Source: Marthasterias glacialis (Eukaryota; Echinodermata; Asteroidea; Forcipulatida; Asteriidae). From it: a DNA stretch of 64,000 bases. Shown one piece after another: positions 1 through 13,400 of the stretch (positions are counted from its first letter, which is position 1; each line of letters opens with the position of its first letter). The stretch covers positions 28,906,430-28,970,429 of the forward strand of contig OU452222.1 in the NCBI GenBank assembly GCA_911728455.2, written 5' to 3'. Position numbers and translations under genes: made by a program. The notes beneath the pieces are model-generated. The model was given only the letters and a program-made list of their open reading frames with translations. It made no database searches and was not told where the DNA came from.

Positions 1-1264
1 ACAAATCTGTGAGCATTTATATTTTCAAATTGACCAATGTTGTGTAATTCCATTAGCGAATCTGTGAGTGTTTATATTTTCAAATTGACCAATGTTGTGT
101 AATTCCATTAGCGAATCTGTGAGTGTTTATATTTTCAAATTGACCAATGTTGTGCAATTCCATTAACGAATCTGTGAGTGTTTATATTTTCAAATTGACC
201 AATGTTGTGCAATTCCATTAACAAATCTGTGAGTGTTTATATTTTCAAATTGACCAATGTTTTGCAATTCCATTAGCGAATCTGTGAGTGTTTATATTTT
301 CAAATTGACCAATGTTGTGCAATTCCATTAACAAATCTGTGAGTGTTTATATTTTCAAATTGACCAATGTTTTGCAATTCCATTAGCGAATCTGTGAGCG
401 TTTATATTTTCAAATTGACCAATGTTGTGTAATTCCATTAGCGAATCTGTGAGTGTTTATATTTTCAAATTGACCAATGTTGTGCAATTCCATTAACAAA
501 TCTGTGAGCGTTTATATTTTCAAATTGACCAATGTTGTGCAATTCCATTAGCGAATCTGTGAGTGTTTATATTTTCAAATTGACCTATGTTGTGCAATTC
601 CATTAGCGAATCTGTGAGTGTTTATATTTTCAAATTGACCAATGTTGTGTAATTCCATTAGCGAATCTGTGAGTGTTTATATTTTCAAATTGACCAATGT
701 TGTGCAATTCCATTAACGATTCTGTGAGTGTTTATATTTTCAAATTGACCAATGTTGTGCAATTCTATTAGCGAATCTGTGAGTGTTTATATTTTCAAAT
801 TGACCAATGTTGTGCAATTCCATTAGCAAATCTGTGAGTGTTTATATTTTCAAATTGACCTATGTTGTGCAATTCCATTAGCGAATCTGTGAGTGTTTAT
901 ATTTTCAAATTGACCAATGTTGTGCAATTCCATTAACGAATCTGTGAGCGTTTATATTTTCAAATTGACCAATGTTTTGCAATTCCATTAGCGAATCTGT
1001 GAGTGTTTATATTTTCAAATTGACCAATGTTGTGCAATTCCAATAGCGAATCTGTGAGTGTTTATATTTTCAAATTGACCAATGTTGTGTAATTCCATTA
1101 GCGAATCTGTGAGTGTTTATATTTTCAAATTGACCAATGTTTTGCAATTCCATTAACGAATCTGTGAGCGTTTATATTTTCAAATTGACCAATGTTTTGC
1201 AATTCCATTAGCGAATCTGTGAGTGTTTATATTTTCAAATTGACCAATGTTGTGTAATTCCGTT
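1..1264. repeat. 55-bp satellite array, about 23 copies
   Basis: Near-perfect head-to-tail repeats with a constant 55-bp period, containing aatctgtgag and ttcaaattgaccaatgtt. Units differ only at scattered single positions (for example gcgaa/acaaa, tgtgt/tttgc). The array fills the intron after Piezo exon 34 up to about 16 bp from that exon's 5' splice site. It continues beyond the left edge. Confidence 0.97.
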
Positions 1265-1280
1265 CACCATTGATACCTAC

Positions 1281-1469
1281 CCTCAGGATGGAGCGATGGA
1301 AAAATGCAGCCAGTAGGATGCATAGATCTACTACAGCGTACTTCTCTTTGCGGTCAATGCCCAGGATATAGGGCCACCACAGGGGATTACTTGCATTGGT
1401 GTTCATTTCCTCCTCGGTGTTCCATGGATAGAAATAAAACTGAAAGAAGTACTTCAGGATGACCACCAC
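1281..1469 (-). CDS. Piezo: Piezo exon 34: last exon in window
   Basis: Encodes VVVILKYFFQFYFYPWNTEE, a polar loop, then WWPYILGIDRKEKYAVVDLC and ILLAAFFHRSILR. It aligns with human VVVKYLFQFGFFPWN...[31 protein letters not shown]. Phase 0 on both sides, donor gtaggt. The gene continues to the left of base 1; the remaining blade, cap, pore and C-terminus are not in this window. Confidence 0.97.
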
Positions 1470-4400
1470 CTGTTGGAAAAAGAGACAAGAAATCAATGAC
1501 AATAATAAATAATAATCGCCATTTATTAGTTGATTTTAAACATTGTATCAAATCGCCTTTTGCTACAAGCCATTTTGAGATATGGTAGACATAATTGCTA
1601 TGACACTATTTGGTTTGGGTAAATTTGTCTGTATACACCCAAACCAAACAGTGCACACCTATAGTGTCTGCCATACCTCAAAAAGGCTAATCGCTACCCC
1701 CTGTCTTACGCATTCCTGAAACCATCTCAACTCTTTTGGAGTATGCAGCACCAGCAACCGTTTCCATCAACAATCTCTACCCTCTCAGGTACCCATTTAC
1801 TCCTGGGTGATGAGAAGCAATTATAGTCAAGTGTCTTGCCCGAGAACACAAGTGTCATGACTGGGGATTCGAACCCACACTCTGATGACTCAGCCATCAG
1901 AACTTGAGGTCAATGCTCCAGACCACTTGGCCATGACACACTATCAATCAATTAGTCATCAGGGATTATACAGACTGCCGTCAGTCTAGTTTCCTATCCT
2001 GATTAAAGACAGAAGAGCTCATAGAATTTCATGAGGAGATGACACGTGTTATGATGTTATGAAGAAGCCATTTCAAGGTTAGATTTTGAATGTCTGTTAC
2101 AATGATTAGATTGGTCACAAGTGACCGCTCACATTGGATTCCCGTCTAAAGACAGTGTTGCTTTGTCACATGGTCCGGGGAAAGCTTTTTGATGGGCAAA
2201 GCCCGGTAATATTGTGCCATACACATTCATTCCGAATTGAAAATGGCTGTTCGATATTTCAGTACACAGTATCTGCAAGGGAAAGATCTTACCTCTGTGT
2301 ATGTAATCACTGTGACCCAGAATCTTTTAGTCGGACGGGGCACGGACAGCATGGCCCAGGTGAAGACGAGAATCGGCAACGGGAGAGACAAGAGATTTGC
2401 AGACACGAGGAGGTTCAGGATGATTAAGAAGAAGCAAACGATCTGAGACTGTGAGATGACGGCGTACAGGAGAGCGTAGACGAAGCGAACCGGGCGTGGC
2501 ATGGTGCGGACAAACTTCTCACTGGATGATGTCTCGGCGGTGGAGGCGGTTTCAACCTTGGCGAGGGCATCGTCTTGACTATTAAAGAGTTTGGCAAGAT
2601 TGTGGTAATTAGAGTCGGCATATGCAGCTGCGACTCTTTTGGGAAGTATGATGAGGAAGATAGTTGATAAAAAATTCAATTTTCCAGGAGCCTTTGTGAT
2701 TTTTGTGTGCCTTGAATATCATAAGATTGAGGGATTTTCTAATAATGTGGTCAGTAAAAAGACACTGTATTATTAACTTGTAAATGTTTATTAATTGAAG
2801 GATACAGCACGACCTTTGAGTTTATTTGTCAAACACCTTCTTATGTGCATCATTTCCCAAGAAATAAAAAATATTTTTGTAGGTAAAGAGAATTAGTTAA
2901 TTTTGTCCCAATTCAAAACTGTAGACTAAAAATTGAATCTGATGGTAAAACTAGACATACAACAAATACACTATAACAGCGAAAACAAATTGTTGTAGAC
3001 ATTACAGAACTACAAAACATCTACATAATGAACAGTGAAACAATGCATTACATTCAAAGTGTGTCACATTCCAACACAAGACAAACAAACCAAAGAAACA
3101 AAGATAAACCATACAGTACACAACTACACCGACAATAGACAACAATGGTAATAAACACGGGAACACGATCTGCCCAACTCCAAAATAAAGACAAATTAAT
3201 TTTGATTTCAAACTGAGAACAATGATATTCATGATACAAGCAGTTGTGGAAACACAATTATAACTTAAAACTCTTGATGATAGCTTAAAAACTTAATATA
3301 TTTAAAATGGACGTTCCTGCTCATACAATAGTTTACCACTTTGTGGTAGAGAAGCTGCAATTGAAACAGAAGAATGTGCTACAGACAGTGTAGACACCAT
3401 CACAAAGAATATAGAAAGAAAATCATGCATTTGAAATGGTTTTTGTATTGATGCTATGATGTGCTGGATTTACACTTTTCAGTGTGAAAAACTCAAAATT
3501 TTTCAACAATAAACCCCTGTGTTCTTTCTTGGTCTTTTGTTTCTACTGTGGGATCGTTTTTTTTTGTGTGTTTTTTTTTTACACCAGAATATCCTATCCC
3601 CACGGATATCCGTTTATGTGAGCAGGGCTCGATTTCATAAAGAGGTAAAATTGATCTCAAGCTGTGCATCAATCTAAATTGCTAAGCAAAGTGTGATGTC
3701 ACAATACAAATCACCATGGCGATATAGACAGCTCATCTGAAGATGAATCTTGACTCAAGATCTTAAGATGAGTTGTCAGTATCACCGTGGTGATTTATTT
3801 TTTGACATCACACTTTACTTAGCAATTAACATTATACACAGTTAAGATCAATCTTCGTAACATCGACCCCTGGTCTTCAAAAACAAATTGAGAAATACAA
3901 CATTTCTATCGCTCATGCTTTTAAGAAAACTAAGTTTCATTTTTTTTTTTAGAATATGGACAAATTTGTCAATAGTTTTAACATGCACATTGCTATGAAG
4001 AGGTACATTTTCATATTAAACCATGCAGTCATAGCACTCTTGGGATGGTTCAAACTCTCTCCAAAAGAAATGTGAGTGACATCAAATTAAAAAATCTTCA
4101 GTTGTGTACACTAAGGCAACATAACTGGTACTCATGACTGACAACCAACCTTGCACCATCAATTTTATCAGCGTCTCCTTTGCCATCTTCCACTTTGATT
4201 GACACTCTGAAGCCACACCCATCCGCGACAGAAACGTTCAAAGATAAAACCAGGCGCAGAATAGTACGTAAGACAAGCATGCAAGGAAAAGACATTAGAA
4301 GGGATAGGGCACAGGGAGGAAGGAGGGTGGAGGAGCAAACAGGAAAAGCAATAGTGTAATAATGCACAGTTAGAATTTGGCTTCTAATGTAATCACCCTC

Positions 4401-7400
4401 TAAAAAGGATACCATACAGGATGTCCCCAAGCACAAAAAGGAAATAGCTTCTTTATGACATTGTTTTTTGCTGATTTTTTGTTAAAGTAAACACAACTTT
4501 AAAAAACAGGGAGTTCTTTAAAAAACAAATTTAGCTGTAAAACTAGAAAACAAAACTTTGGGCTCGTTCACAGAATAAAAGAACTGTGTTTGGTGTAAGA
4601 TGAATAATTTGTAGTTTGTACAAATTACAGAAATCATTCTGTTTCTCAAGTCTTGTTGTTCACGCAAGTATGATTTGCAGCTATTTCTTTTGGTTGCATT
4701 TGTGTAAGTACTTGCCTTTGTTATTGGAAAATAGAGTGAACAGAATTTTATAAAAAATTCATACAAGAAGAAAAGAATTCAAAAATGGAAAAGAAAATTA
4801 CTCAATGTTTATTTTTATAAAACAAAACGCTTTATGGAAAATATGCCATGATTAAGTGATTTTCCAGTATGGGATGATCCTGTTTGATTTTCTACACATC
4901 TATCTACCACTGCATAAAAAACACTTCCAATTAAAAGAGCAACATTTCATCTCCCATGACTGAATAATGCAAAATCTTCAGATACACAAAAGAAGGTTTT
5001 ACAAGAGCAAATTGAACATCTAACGGCTGTTTGTAAAATTTGGATTGGACTTTTAGTGTAATTAAATTACTTGGGGTCGTTTTATCTCATTATTGAGGAA
5101 TGAAAATCTTCAGATACAAAAAAGATGGTCTGACAAGAACAAATTAAAAATGTAACAGCTGTTTGTAATAAAGTCATTTGGATTGGACTTGTGATCAATT
5201 AAGTCAACTTGTTTCATCTCATTATTGAGGAATGCAATTTCTTTGGATACAGATGTTCTTTGACAATTTTGCTCTTTATTTTTAATGATTTTTTCAGTTC
5301 TACTTGATTCTACCAGCTAAATATTTTAATTGAAAGCTAGAGATAAACACCATCAAGCAAGAAAAAGCAGAGAGACCTTATCCCAGCAACCCAGCTCAGC
5401 ACTTAACCAGAGGAAAAACGCTACAAACTGCCACATTGTTGTGGACACATATACACTAATCTGACCAGCTCTTCCATGGTAGTTTGCACCACCACAGCTA
5501 TGGCCGCTGCATGCCCGCCATCGGGCACATGAATCGTGAATTCTTCATGCTGATTGGTACATATACACGGCTGAGGTGCTATTGTCGAGATGCGTGTGCG
5601 TGCAGCGGCCATAGTGAACGAACTGCTCAGATTAGTGGATACAGCCTTCTCATTAGATTGTTTTTATAACTGACACATAGATCCTTGTCATCTGAATTTT
5701 TTTTTCACAATTAACACAAAATAGACACGAAAACTCAACCGTCCCACACTCCCAGTGTCCCTGTACACACCAACCTTGTCTGCCTTGACACAAGGTTGTC
5801 TCATTTGGACAAATGGACAGGGAATGATTATTTTGGGAACAACACTGCAAAGCGTCCAATAAATCTCCATATTAGGCGGGCGCCTGTCCAATATTAAATT
5901 TTGGAGTGTCTCATCAGTAAAATAATGGATGACATGTGATGCGTGTTCCACCAATCAAATGCAAAGGATCTGTGTGTGTGTTATAAAATTAAATTTTTTT
6001 TTTTTCTGGAATTCATTTTTCCGTCATTTTATGACTTCACTAAAAAGCAAAGTGAAAACAGACCACTCCGAAATATAATCTAAAAAATTGGAACTCAGAG
6101 GGCATATTTCAAAAATGTAACATGGAGACTTGAGGAGCAAATTCCAAGACAAACTGCAAACAGGTATGTCTGCCAACAAAGTCACCACTGCTGCTACTTA
6201 CACCATTAGTTACACTGAAGATGTCATTGGCTATTGTGACACGGCACACTCATCTAAATCCACAAAAACTTTTGTCACAAACTAAGACAAGATTTATTGT
6301 CTCATACGTCCCCAAATGTCTGAGAGGCAGTGTTAGAACAGTAAAGTATACCTTGTTGGTTCATGTGGTGGTACTTCTTCAATCTCACCATCACCATCAA
6401 CCTCTGGTGGTGGCTCGACTGCCTTGGCCTTCCGCTATAAATTCATTAAAACAACACAGATATTTATCCCAAACAGAAGCACAATGTAGCTTTGGAATTA
6501 TAAAACAAAAGAAATTTTAGTTTAAGAAAAACAGTGTATATTTAAAAGTTGTAGAATTCAGGGTGCATGTATTTGACATTTTCTCGGTAGAGAAAACAAA
6601 AAATCGTGGAGTTATAAAAAGAATCTTTGTTCTCTTGGCTCTGTCAAGTCAAGGTTTCTTTGTGCTCTCAAAGAAAAATTACTCGGAGAAAGTAATCCCG
6701 TCAGGCTGGACGAGAAAAAAATGTAAGATTCCCGCCGGCAACTGGTTAACATGTGAAGGAAACAAAATGGCGCACTTTAACAAACTAACATTGGGTGACG
6801 TGTATACTAACTAAAGATTTCAAGGACACTGGACCAGAGGGCTGGTACCCTTTTCAAAATGTCCTTCTGATGCGGCCTATAAGACTAATGACAAAATATC
6901 AAAGTTTTTATTCATCTTTATTTTGTTTAAATTTTTTTTGTATTCTGGCAATGTCATAGAAACTTTTCATGCCAAGACAAATTTTAATTTTATATAACGT
7001 AATGAGTATTACTGTTTCTATAATTCTGCCGCTAGCCATTCAAAGTGTTTTTAGTCAACCATTTTTGAATGAAGGAAATTGCAGCTTGATCAAAGGTCAA
7101 AGTTTATTTACCTTAAGTGACCTTTGCCTCTTGCCCTCTGTACTGAGTTTACGAAGCTCCTGAGCAACATAGCGATACTCCTCAGATATCTCATCAAAGA
7201 AATGGATGCACCCCTCCAAGCCTCGCATCAGGACTCGCCATACAAGCTTGACGATGTTTGTAAACTTGGTCCAGAGGCCAACTAGATCAGGAAAAACATC
7301 CATAAGAAATATCGAGTTTCATTCTCGTTAACTTGTGCTTAACATTAAAATACCTGAGTTGATGAACCTGAGTTGATTTAAGGCCTTTTCACATATTGCT

Positions 7401-10400
7401 CAGTACGTATCAGAAGCCTAATTTAATTACTGATCTTGTGCCGGTGTTGCACAAGCTTCCCTGCACTTGGAAAAAACAAAATTGCATCGCAAACTTCACA
7501 ATTTTTCCAAACTAGAAGAAGCCAGATTTCAAGCCCAATTAACCTGTATCAACTAGTTCAGTCATGGTGTACGGTCTCATCTCTGCAAAGGATAATCTGT
7601 GGAGTTATATCTTCAAGTTTGTTCGTTTCTGTAGCCCCAAATATGGAGGTGTCATACAGTCAGTGACAGTCACTGACTTCAACTGTCTGTTACGTATTAC
7701 TTGATAGTTTTGGTAGACTTTGGTAGCCAACAAAATACCAAGCTTCATGAAGGTTTGTTCCTATTCGGTGATGTTTGACCATGTAGAGGTCTACACTAGA
7801 GCTAGAAAATAGCCTTTCAGAAAGACTCTGCTGGGGTTGAAATGTTCGGCCATTAACAGTTTTTTGCACTATTACAACAGGTCCTTTTGGTTAGTAAGCA
7901 GCTTGCAATAGCTAATTTCATTTTCTATCAAGACAATAAGGTTAACAGAACAGTTGGGAAAGGAAGGTTATCCAGGAAGTAAAAGGTAGCTAGAAGTTTT
8001 CAAACATGAATATAGTTTTGATTTAAAACTTTGGAACTTGATGACAGTAGGTGAATAATATCAAGGGTAGCAATAAGTGACAAGACTGTAAAGTAGGAAA
8101 AGACTCAATGCTAGGTCTCTGGACTGAAAAAGGAAGAGCCATTAATTAGTAAGAGCACTGGAGCAGTACCTGAGCCTTCAGCTTCTTCCTCTTTCTCTAA
8201 CTCATCAATCTCTGCCAAGACATCATCCGCTTCCTCGATGTCCAATGGACCATCTTTCTTCTCTGTGAAAGAAAACAGATTAGATAGGTACAACAATTAC
8301 TCTCAAACAAAAGAATACAGGCATTAAAAGATGGTCATATTCACACAGTAAAGCTTTACTGGAGCAAACTCACTGTAATAATAATATCAGTCAATTATAA
8401 AGTATGCAGCGCCTTTGTCACAGGATTCAAAGAGCAATGAGGGCTTTACTGCAGCAAACCATGCCAGGAATGCTGGGGCAAACCCCTTCTCTTAGCGGTA
8501 AGTGCACTGGTTTCTTTAACATGCATTACACAACACACGGGACCAACGGCTTTACGTCCCATCCGAAGGATCAAGCAATAATGGTTAAGTGTCTTGCTTT
8601 TAAGAACACGAGTGTCAAGATCGGGACTCCAACACACACTCTGCTCATCTAAACATCAGAGCTTGACACCGATGTGTGTTCAGCACTGTATACTGTACTT
8701 TCCTGAGTCCTGTGGAAAAAAAAAATTCCACAGGCATTTTCCTCGGGTGGGATTTGAACCCATGACCCCCGCCATTCTAGAGCAGATGTCTTACCAACTA
8801 GACTACTGAGACTGCCCGGTAGAGGCAGTTCGAATCCATAAGCAGCGGGTACAGCAACCATGAAGATAGATGTTAATCTATCTTCATTTAGGTTAAATGA
8901 ACCTATATAATTTTTCTCCCACGCAAAAGTTAACATCTATCTTCATCAGAGCGTGAGTTCGGTGTCCCACTTGGCCACCAACACGCCACACTATACAACT
9001 CTTTCACATGGTGTTGCAGCAAACCACCACAGACTCTATACTCCCACCACATTAAATTTCTTATCTACGTCTCTTCATTCAGTACAACACCTACCCTCAT
9101 CGTCGGACTTGACCCCGTCAACTTTGTCTGTCCCAGATGGTTCACCAGCTGTTAACATGTTAATGGTAAATTAACAAAGCAAAACAAAAAGCATGCAAAA
9201 TTATATCAAGACAAGGTGAAACTCCAATCAAAGCCATGGTCATACTTCATGCATATTGTGAAAGTGTGAAAGCGAGGGGAAACACTTTAGCAAGTTATAG
9301 TAAACCAAACATAACAGTAAAACTGCATCAATGGTTAACCCATTAGCGATCATATCGGCCGCAAGTGACTCATTCCGAAATGTCCACAGTGGCCATAAAC
9401 AGCAACAAGATTTGAGCTACTTCTGCTCAACAACAAAAGGTCAAAGTAAAGGTCGTGTTCTAAGTTGACATTTTCCAACGTTGTAATTAACCATGTTAAT
9501 AAAGTATACAGTTTTAAAATCAAACCAAAAATTGTTTCAAGTTACTTTCCCATACATTTTTGTGAGAAAAAATGTGTCAGAAACCAATCAACAATATTGG
9601 CCATTTCTGGGTGTATCTCAATACAAAAATGAATGATATCTGAAGGGTTAATCAAAGCATGATTTAAAAAAACAGGAAAGGTAATTATTTTCTAAATGGT
9701 AGTATTTAAAAACTAACCTAATTTTACGTATGAGTTAACGATGTATGATCCATGCTCCTGTGCTTTGATTCCAGCAAATAAAATGAATAATTCAAGTTTT
9801 GACCCTGTATATGGCTATAAAAATTTTGTTTTTGAAATGATTATCCTGGCCAACCATCCTACGTGAAAATGTGTACGGCAGTCATGACTGCTGCTGGTAC
9901 CAAGAAGTCAGCTATATAATAAATGTTATTTTGCCTGCATTTTGTCTCTGTGTCGCAAGGCACCCGACTGTAACTGAGCAGGCGGGGTGCAAAGTTTATT
10001 TAATGTGCTCCACACACAAAAACTCATTTTTCAAATTAATTACTCTACTATTATTTGTTGATGGATTCTTTCATTAAATATCTCATTTGAAAGTTTATAA
10101 CTTTGGTCATCCTTTAAATAGCAGTTCAACATTTAATAGCAGTTCAACATTTTGATTCGTTTTTCAAGATAAAATCGACTTGAGCACAGATCATTCATCG
10201 TTAAAAGATATTTTGCTAATTTTCATCCTCTGAAGTAATCTACATTAGAATGGTTTTATAAAACAAACAGCGTAACTGTGCACAATTTGGCACTTTAGTT
10301 TCATTTTTGGTTAAGGTGGAATGCACTAAAACCTTAATTTGCCGCTCTTCATTTATAAAGTATCACACCACGTGTCCTTTGACCTTGGTCTGACCTTGAC

Positions 10401-13400
10401 TTGAGGCCACCCAAACCAGGCACCCCCCTCTAAATTGGTTCCATGGGACAACAAAACTTGGCGCTTCAATCCAGCATGTCACAATTTGGCCCCAAATTGG
10501 TGCTTCGCCACCAGACTACATGCCACAACATACCTTACAAAATACTAAATATAGAAATTGTGAACATTCTAAAACAACAATTTTGCAAATGTACTATTTT
10601 AAAAGAACTGTTTAAAATGATACATAATTTATACACAAATGTGAAAGAAAGTTGCTGGATATAATGTATTAGTGTTCTGTCAAAAAACAAAAAACACACA
10701 TGCTGTGAATCTATGTGATGAATGAAGCAAAGTATTGTTCTTCATGCAAGAAGAAGAATGTTTAAGAAGGATGGCCTTCATCCCCGAGATGGTAAGGGTT
10801 TCTTACCGTCCACATCTTCATCATCCTTGGCTTCATCATCTTTCTTCAGAGCATCTTCTGGGCTCATCGTAACCGCATCATGCACGAGCTGAAGATAAAT
10901 TCAGAAATGAAAACACCTTGAACACCTCTAATATTTGTCAACATCTTGTTTTTAATAGAATGTATATTTCCACACTAGCGTAAGATACAGAATTGGTTTA
11001 GCTACAGAAACTAATAAAAAAACAGGCAAAAACCTGAATACATATGACAAAACCGTTGATAAAATACAAACTGGATGGAGTTGAGTCTTGCTGCTGTCCA
11101 AATAATCTGAGGCATGTTGGGATTAACCTTTTAAAAACTTATAAAGACAGATGAACAAAGACAAAACTGTAGAAATCTGACTCAGAGAATGCCGCGCTCA
11201 AGTTCTGATGGCTCATCAGTCATTGCAGTGAGGGTTCGAATCCCGCTCACCTGTGTCCTTGGCTGGGAAACATAACTATAATTGCTTCTCATCATCCCGG
11301 AGTAAATGGGTACATGCGAGAGTACAGATTGTTGATGTGAACAATTAGCAATCTGTTTGCCCACTTGGCTGCCGGTGCTGCATACTCCAAAGGAGTTGAG
11401 GGTGTTTTGGGTTCGATGATGGCCTGATAAACAGGGGTTATATATAATATTGCTTTGATACAATCAGTTTAAAAAGTGCCTAATAAATGTTGTTATATGG
11501 ACAGGTTAGCCACCACAGCAACCCCGCCCAAAGGGATCCTCAAACCCAGCAAATAACACAACTTCAACACTTCTTCTCTTTAACTTCTACAACTCAGGTT
11601 GTTTTATTTCAAAACACAACCTGTATTCACAGGAGGGACATATTTTACTAAACAATAACCTTCAGTGCTGGACACGGTGATGCACCCAAAGGACACAGAC
11701 CACGAGTCAACGGTGCACGTACATTTTTATACTGGGCGTTACCATAGAATGACATATCTACCATGGTGGTATTTCTTCTACCATGGTAGTATTTCTTCTT
11801 CCATGCAATAACCAGGTGCGCACAAACACCATGGTTACTTAACCCTTTAGCCCTCATACCGCCCGGAAGCGCCCCGCTTATTGTTCCGCAAACCGCCCTT
11901 AACCGCCCTCGAAGTTTGACAAGTTGTAGCTTGAGTTTTACATACGCGATTGAAATGCATCAAACAGCCATATGTAGAGAGCGATGTCAAGCTTATGATG
12001 GTCTTTTGTACACGAACAATGTTTCCTAATTTTAGCTGATGTGTCTGATGTTTCCAACCTCATTGCTTTGATTTGGTAAAGCAAACAAAACAACTGTGCC
12101 AATCATTCAAAAGATAATTTCATCATCTACACAATAAACTAAGCTTGTAACACAAGAAAATAATCACAACGAAAGTTATCTAAGGGTTTCTATGCACAGT
12201 AGAAAATCTTGTGAATTTCTGTGGCGCGTTCAAGGAGTAAATGACGCGATGTTTAGTTGTGCGCAAGTGCTAAAGGGTTAAGCATAATACGATACAATCA
12301 CCGTTAAGAGAAATGGGTCAGGTTGAAGCGTCATCACAATGTCTATCATTAGCATTGCTACTATAATACTAATGAGATAAGATGAGGAGCCAGACTACTC
12401 ACATGGAATGCAGAGTGTTTGCCGTCTTCTTCTGCTTCCTCCGCGGATGGTATAGCATCAGGTTCAAGATCACTCAACTCTTCATCACTCAGATCCTTGA
12501 ACATGTAGTAGCCACCTTGACCACGGATAGCTAGGAAAACAATTTTTAAAAATCGTGGATATAACTTGGCCGTACGAAGTTTAGTAACCAGTGGGGGGAG
12601 GAGGGGGGCAGGGGGTCCTGAGCCCCCCGACCCGCTCAGAATCCTTGCCCCCTGCTCAGAATCCTTGCCCCCTGCTCAGAATCCTTGCCCCCTGCTCAGA
12701 ATCCTTACCCCCTGCTCAGAATCCTTGCCCCCTGCTCAGAATCCTTGCCCCCTGCTCAGAATCCTTGCCCCTTGCTCAGAATCCTTGCCCCCTGCTCAGA
12801 ATCCTTGCCCCCTGCTCAGAATCCTTGCCCCTTGCTCAGAATCCTTGCCCCCTGCTCAGAATCCTTGCCCCCTGCTCAGAATCCTTGCCCCCTGCTCAGA
12901 ATCCTTACCCCCTGCTCAGAATCCTTGCCCCCTGCTCAGAATCCTTGCCCCCTGCTCAGAATCCTCGCCCCCTGCTCAGAATCCTTGCCCCCTGCTCAGA
13001 ATCCTTACCCCCCGCTCAGAATCCTTGCCCCCTGCTCAGAATCCTTGCCCCCTGCTCAGAATCCTTGCCCCCTGCTCAGAATCCTTACCCCCTGCTCAGA
13101 ATCCTTGCCCCCTGCTCAGAATCCTTGCCCCCTGCTCAGAATCCTTGCCCCCTGCTCAGAATCCTTACCCCCTGCTCAGAATCCTTGCCCCCTGCTCAGA
13201 ATCCTTGCCCCCTGCTCAGAATCCTCGCCCCCTGCTCAGAATCCTTGCCCCCTGCTCAGAATCCTTACCCCCCGCTCAGAATCCTTGCCCCCTGCTCAGA
13301 ATCCTTGCCCCCTGCTCAGAATCCTTGCCCCCTGCTCAGAATCCTCGCCCCCTGCTCAGAATCCTTACCCCCTGCTCAGAATCCTTGTCCCCTGCTCAGA

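Noticed and set aside
1..1264. CRISPR-like regular direct repeats
   Set aside because: Units are contiguous with no unique spacers, and the context is a eukaryotic intron; it is a satellite.
7122..7281. Exon 30 ending at an internal AAAG/gtcact donor (phase 2) and splicing straight to exon 32
   Set aside because: Finding exon 31 (6,352-6,434, phase 0 in, phase 2 out) lets the better gtaaat donor be used and resolves the phase.
8690..8850. Functional tRNA gene on the minus strand
   Set aside because: It recurs with the same non-tRNA tail at 15.1, 38.2 and 45.5 kb, so it is a SINE head.
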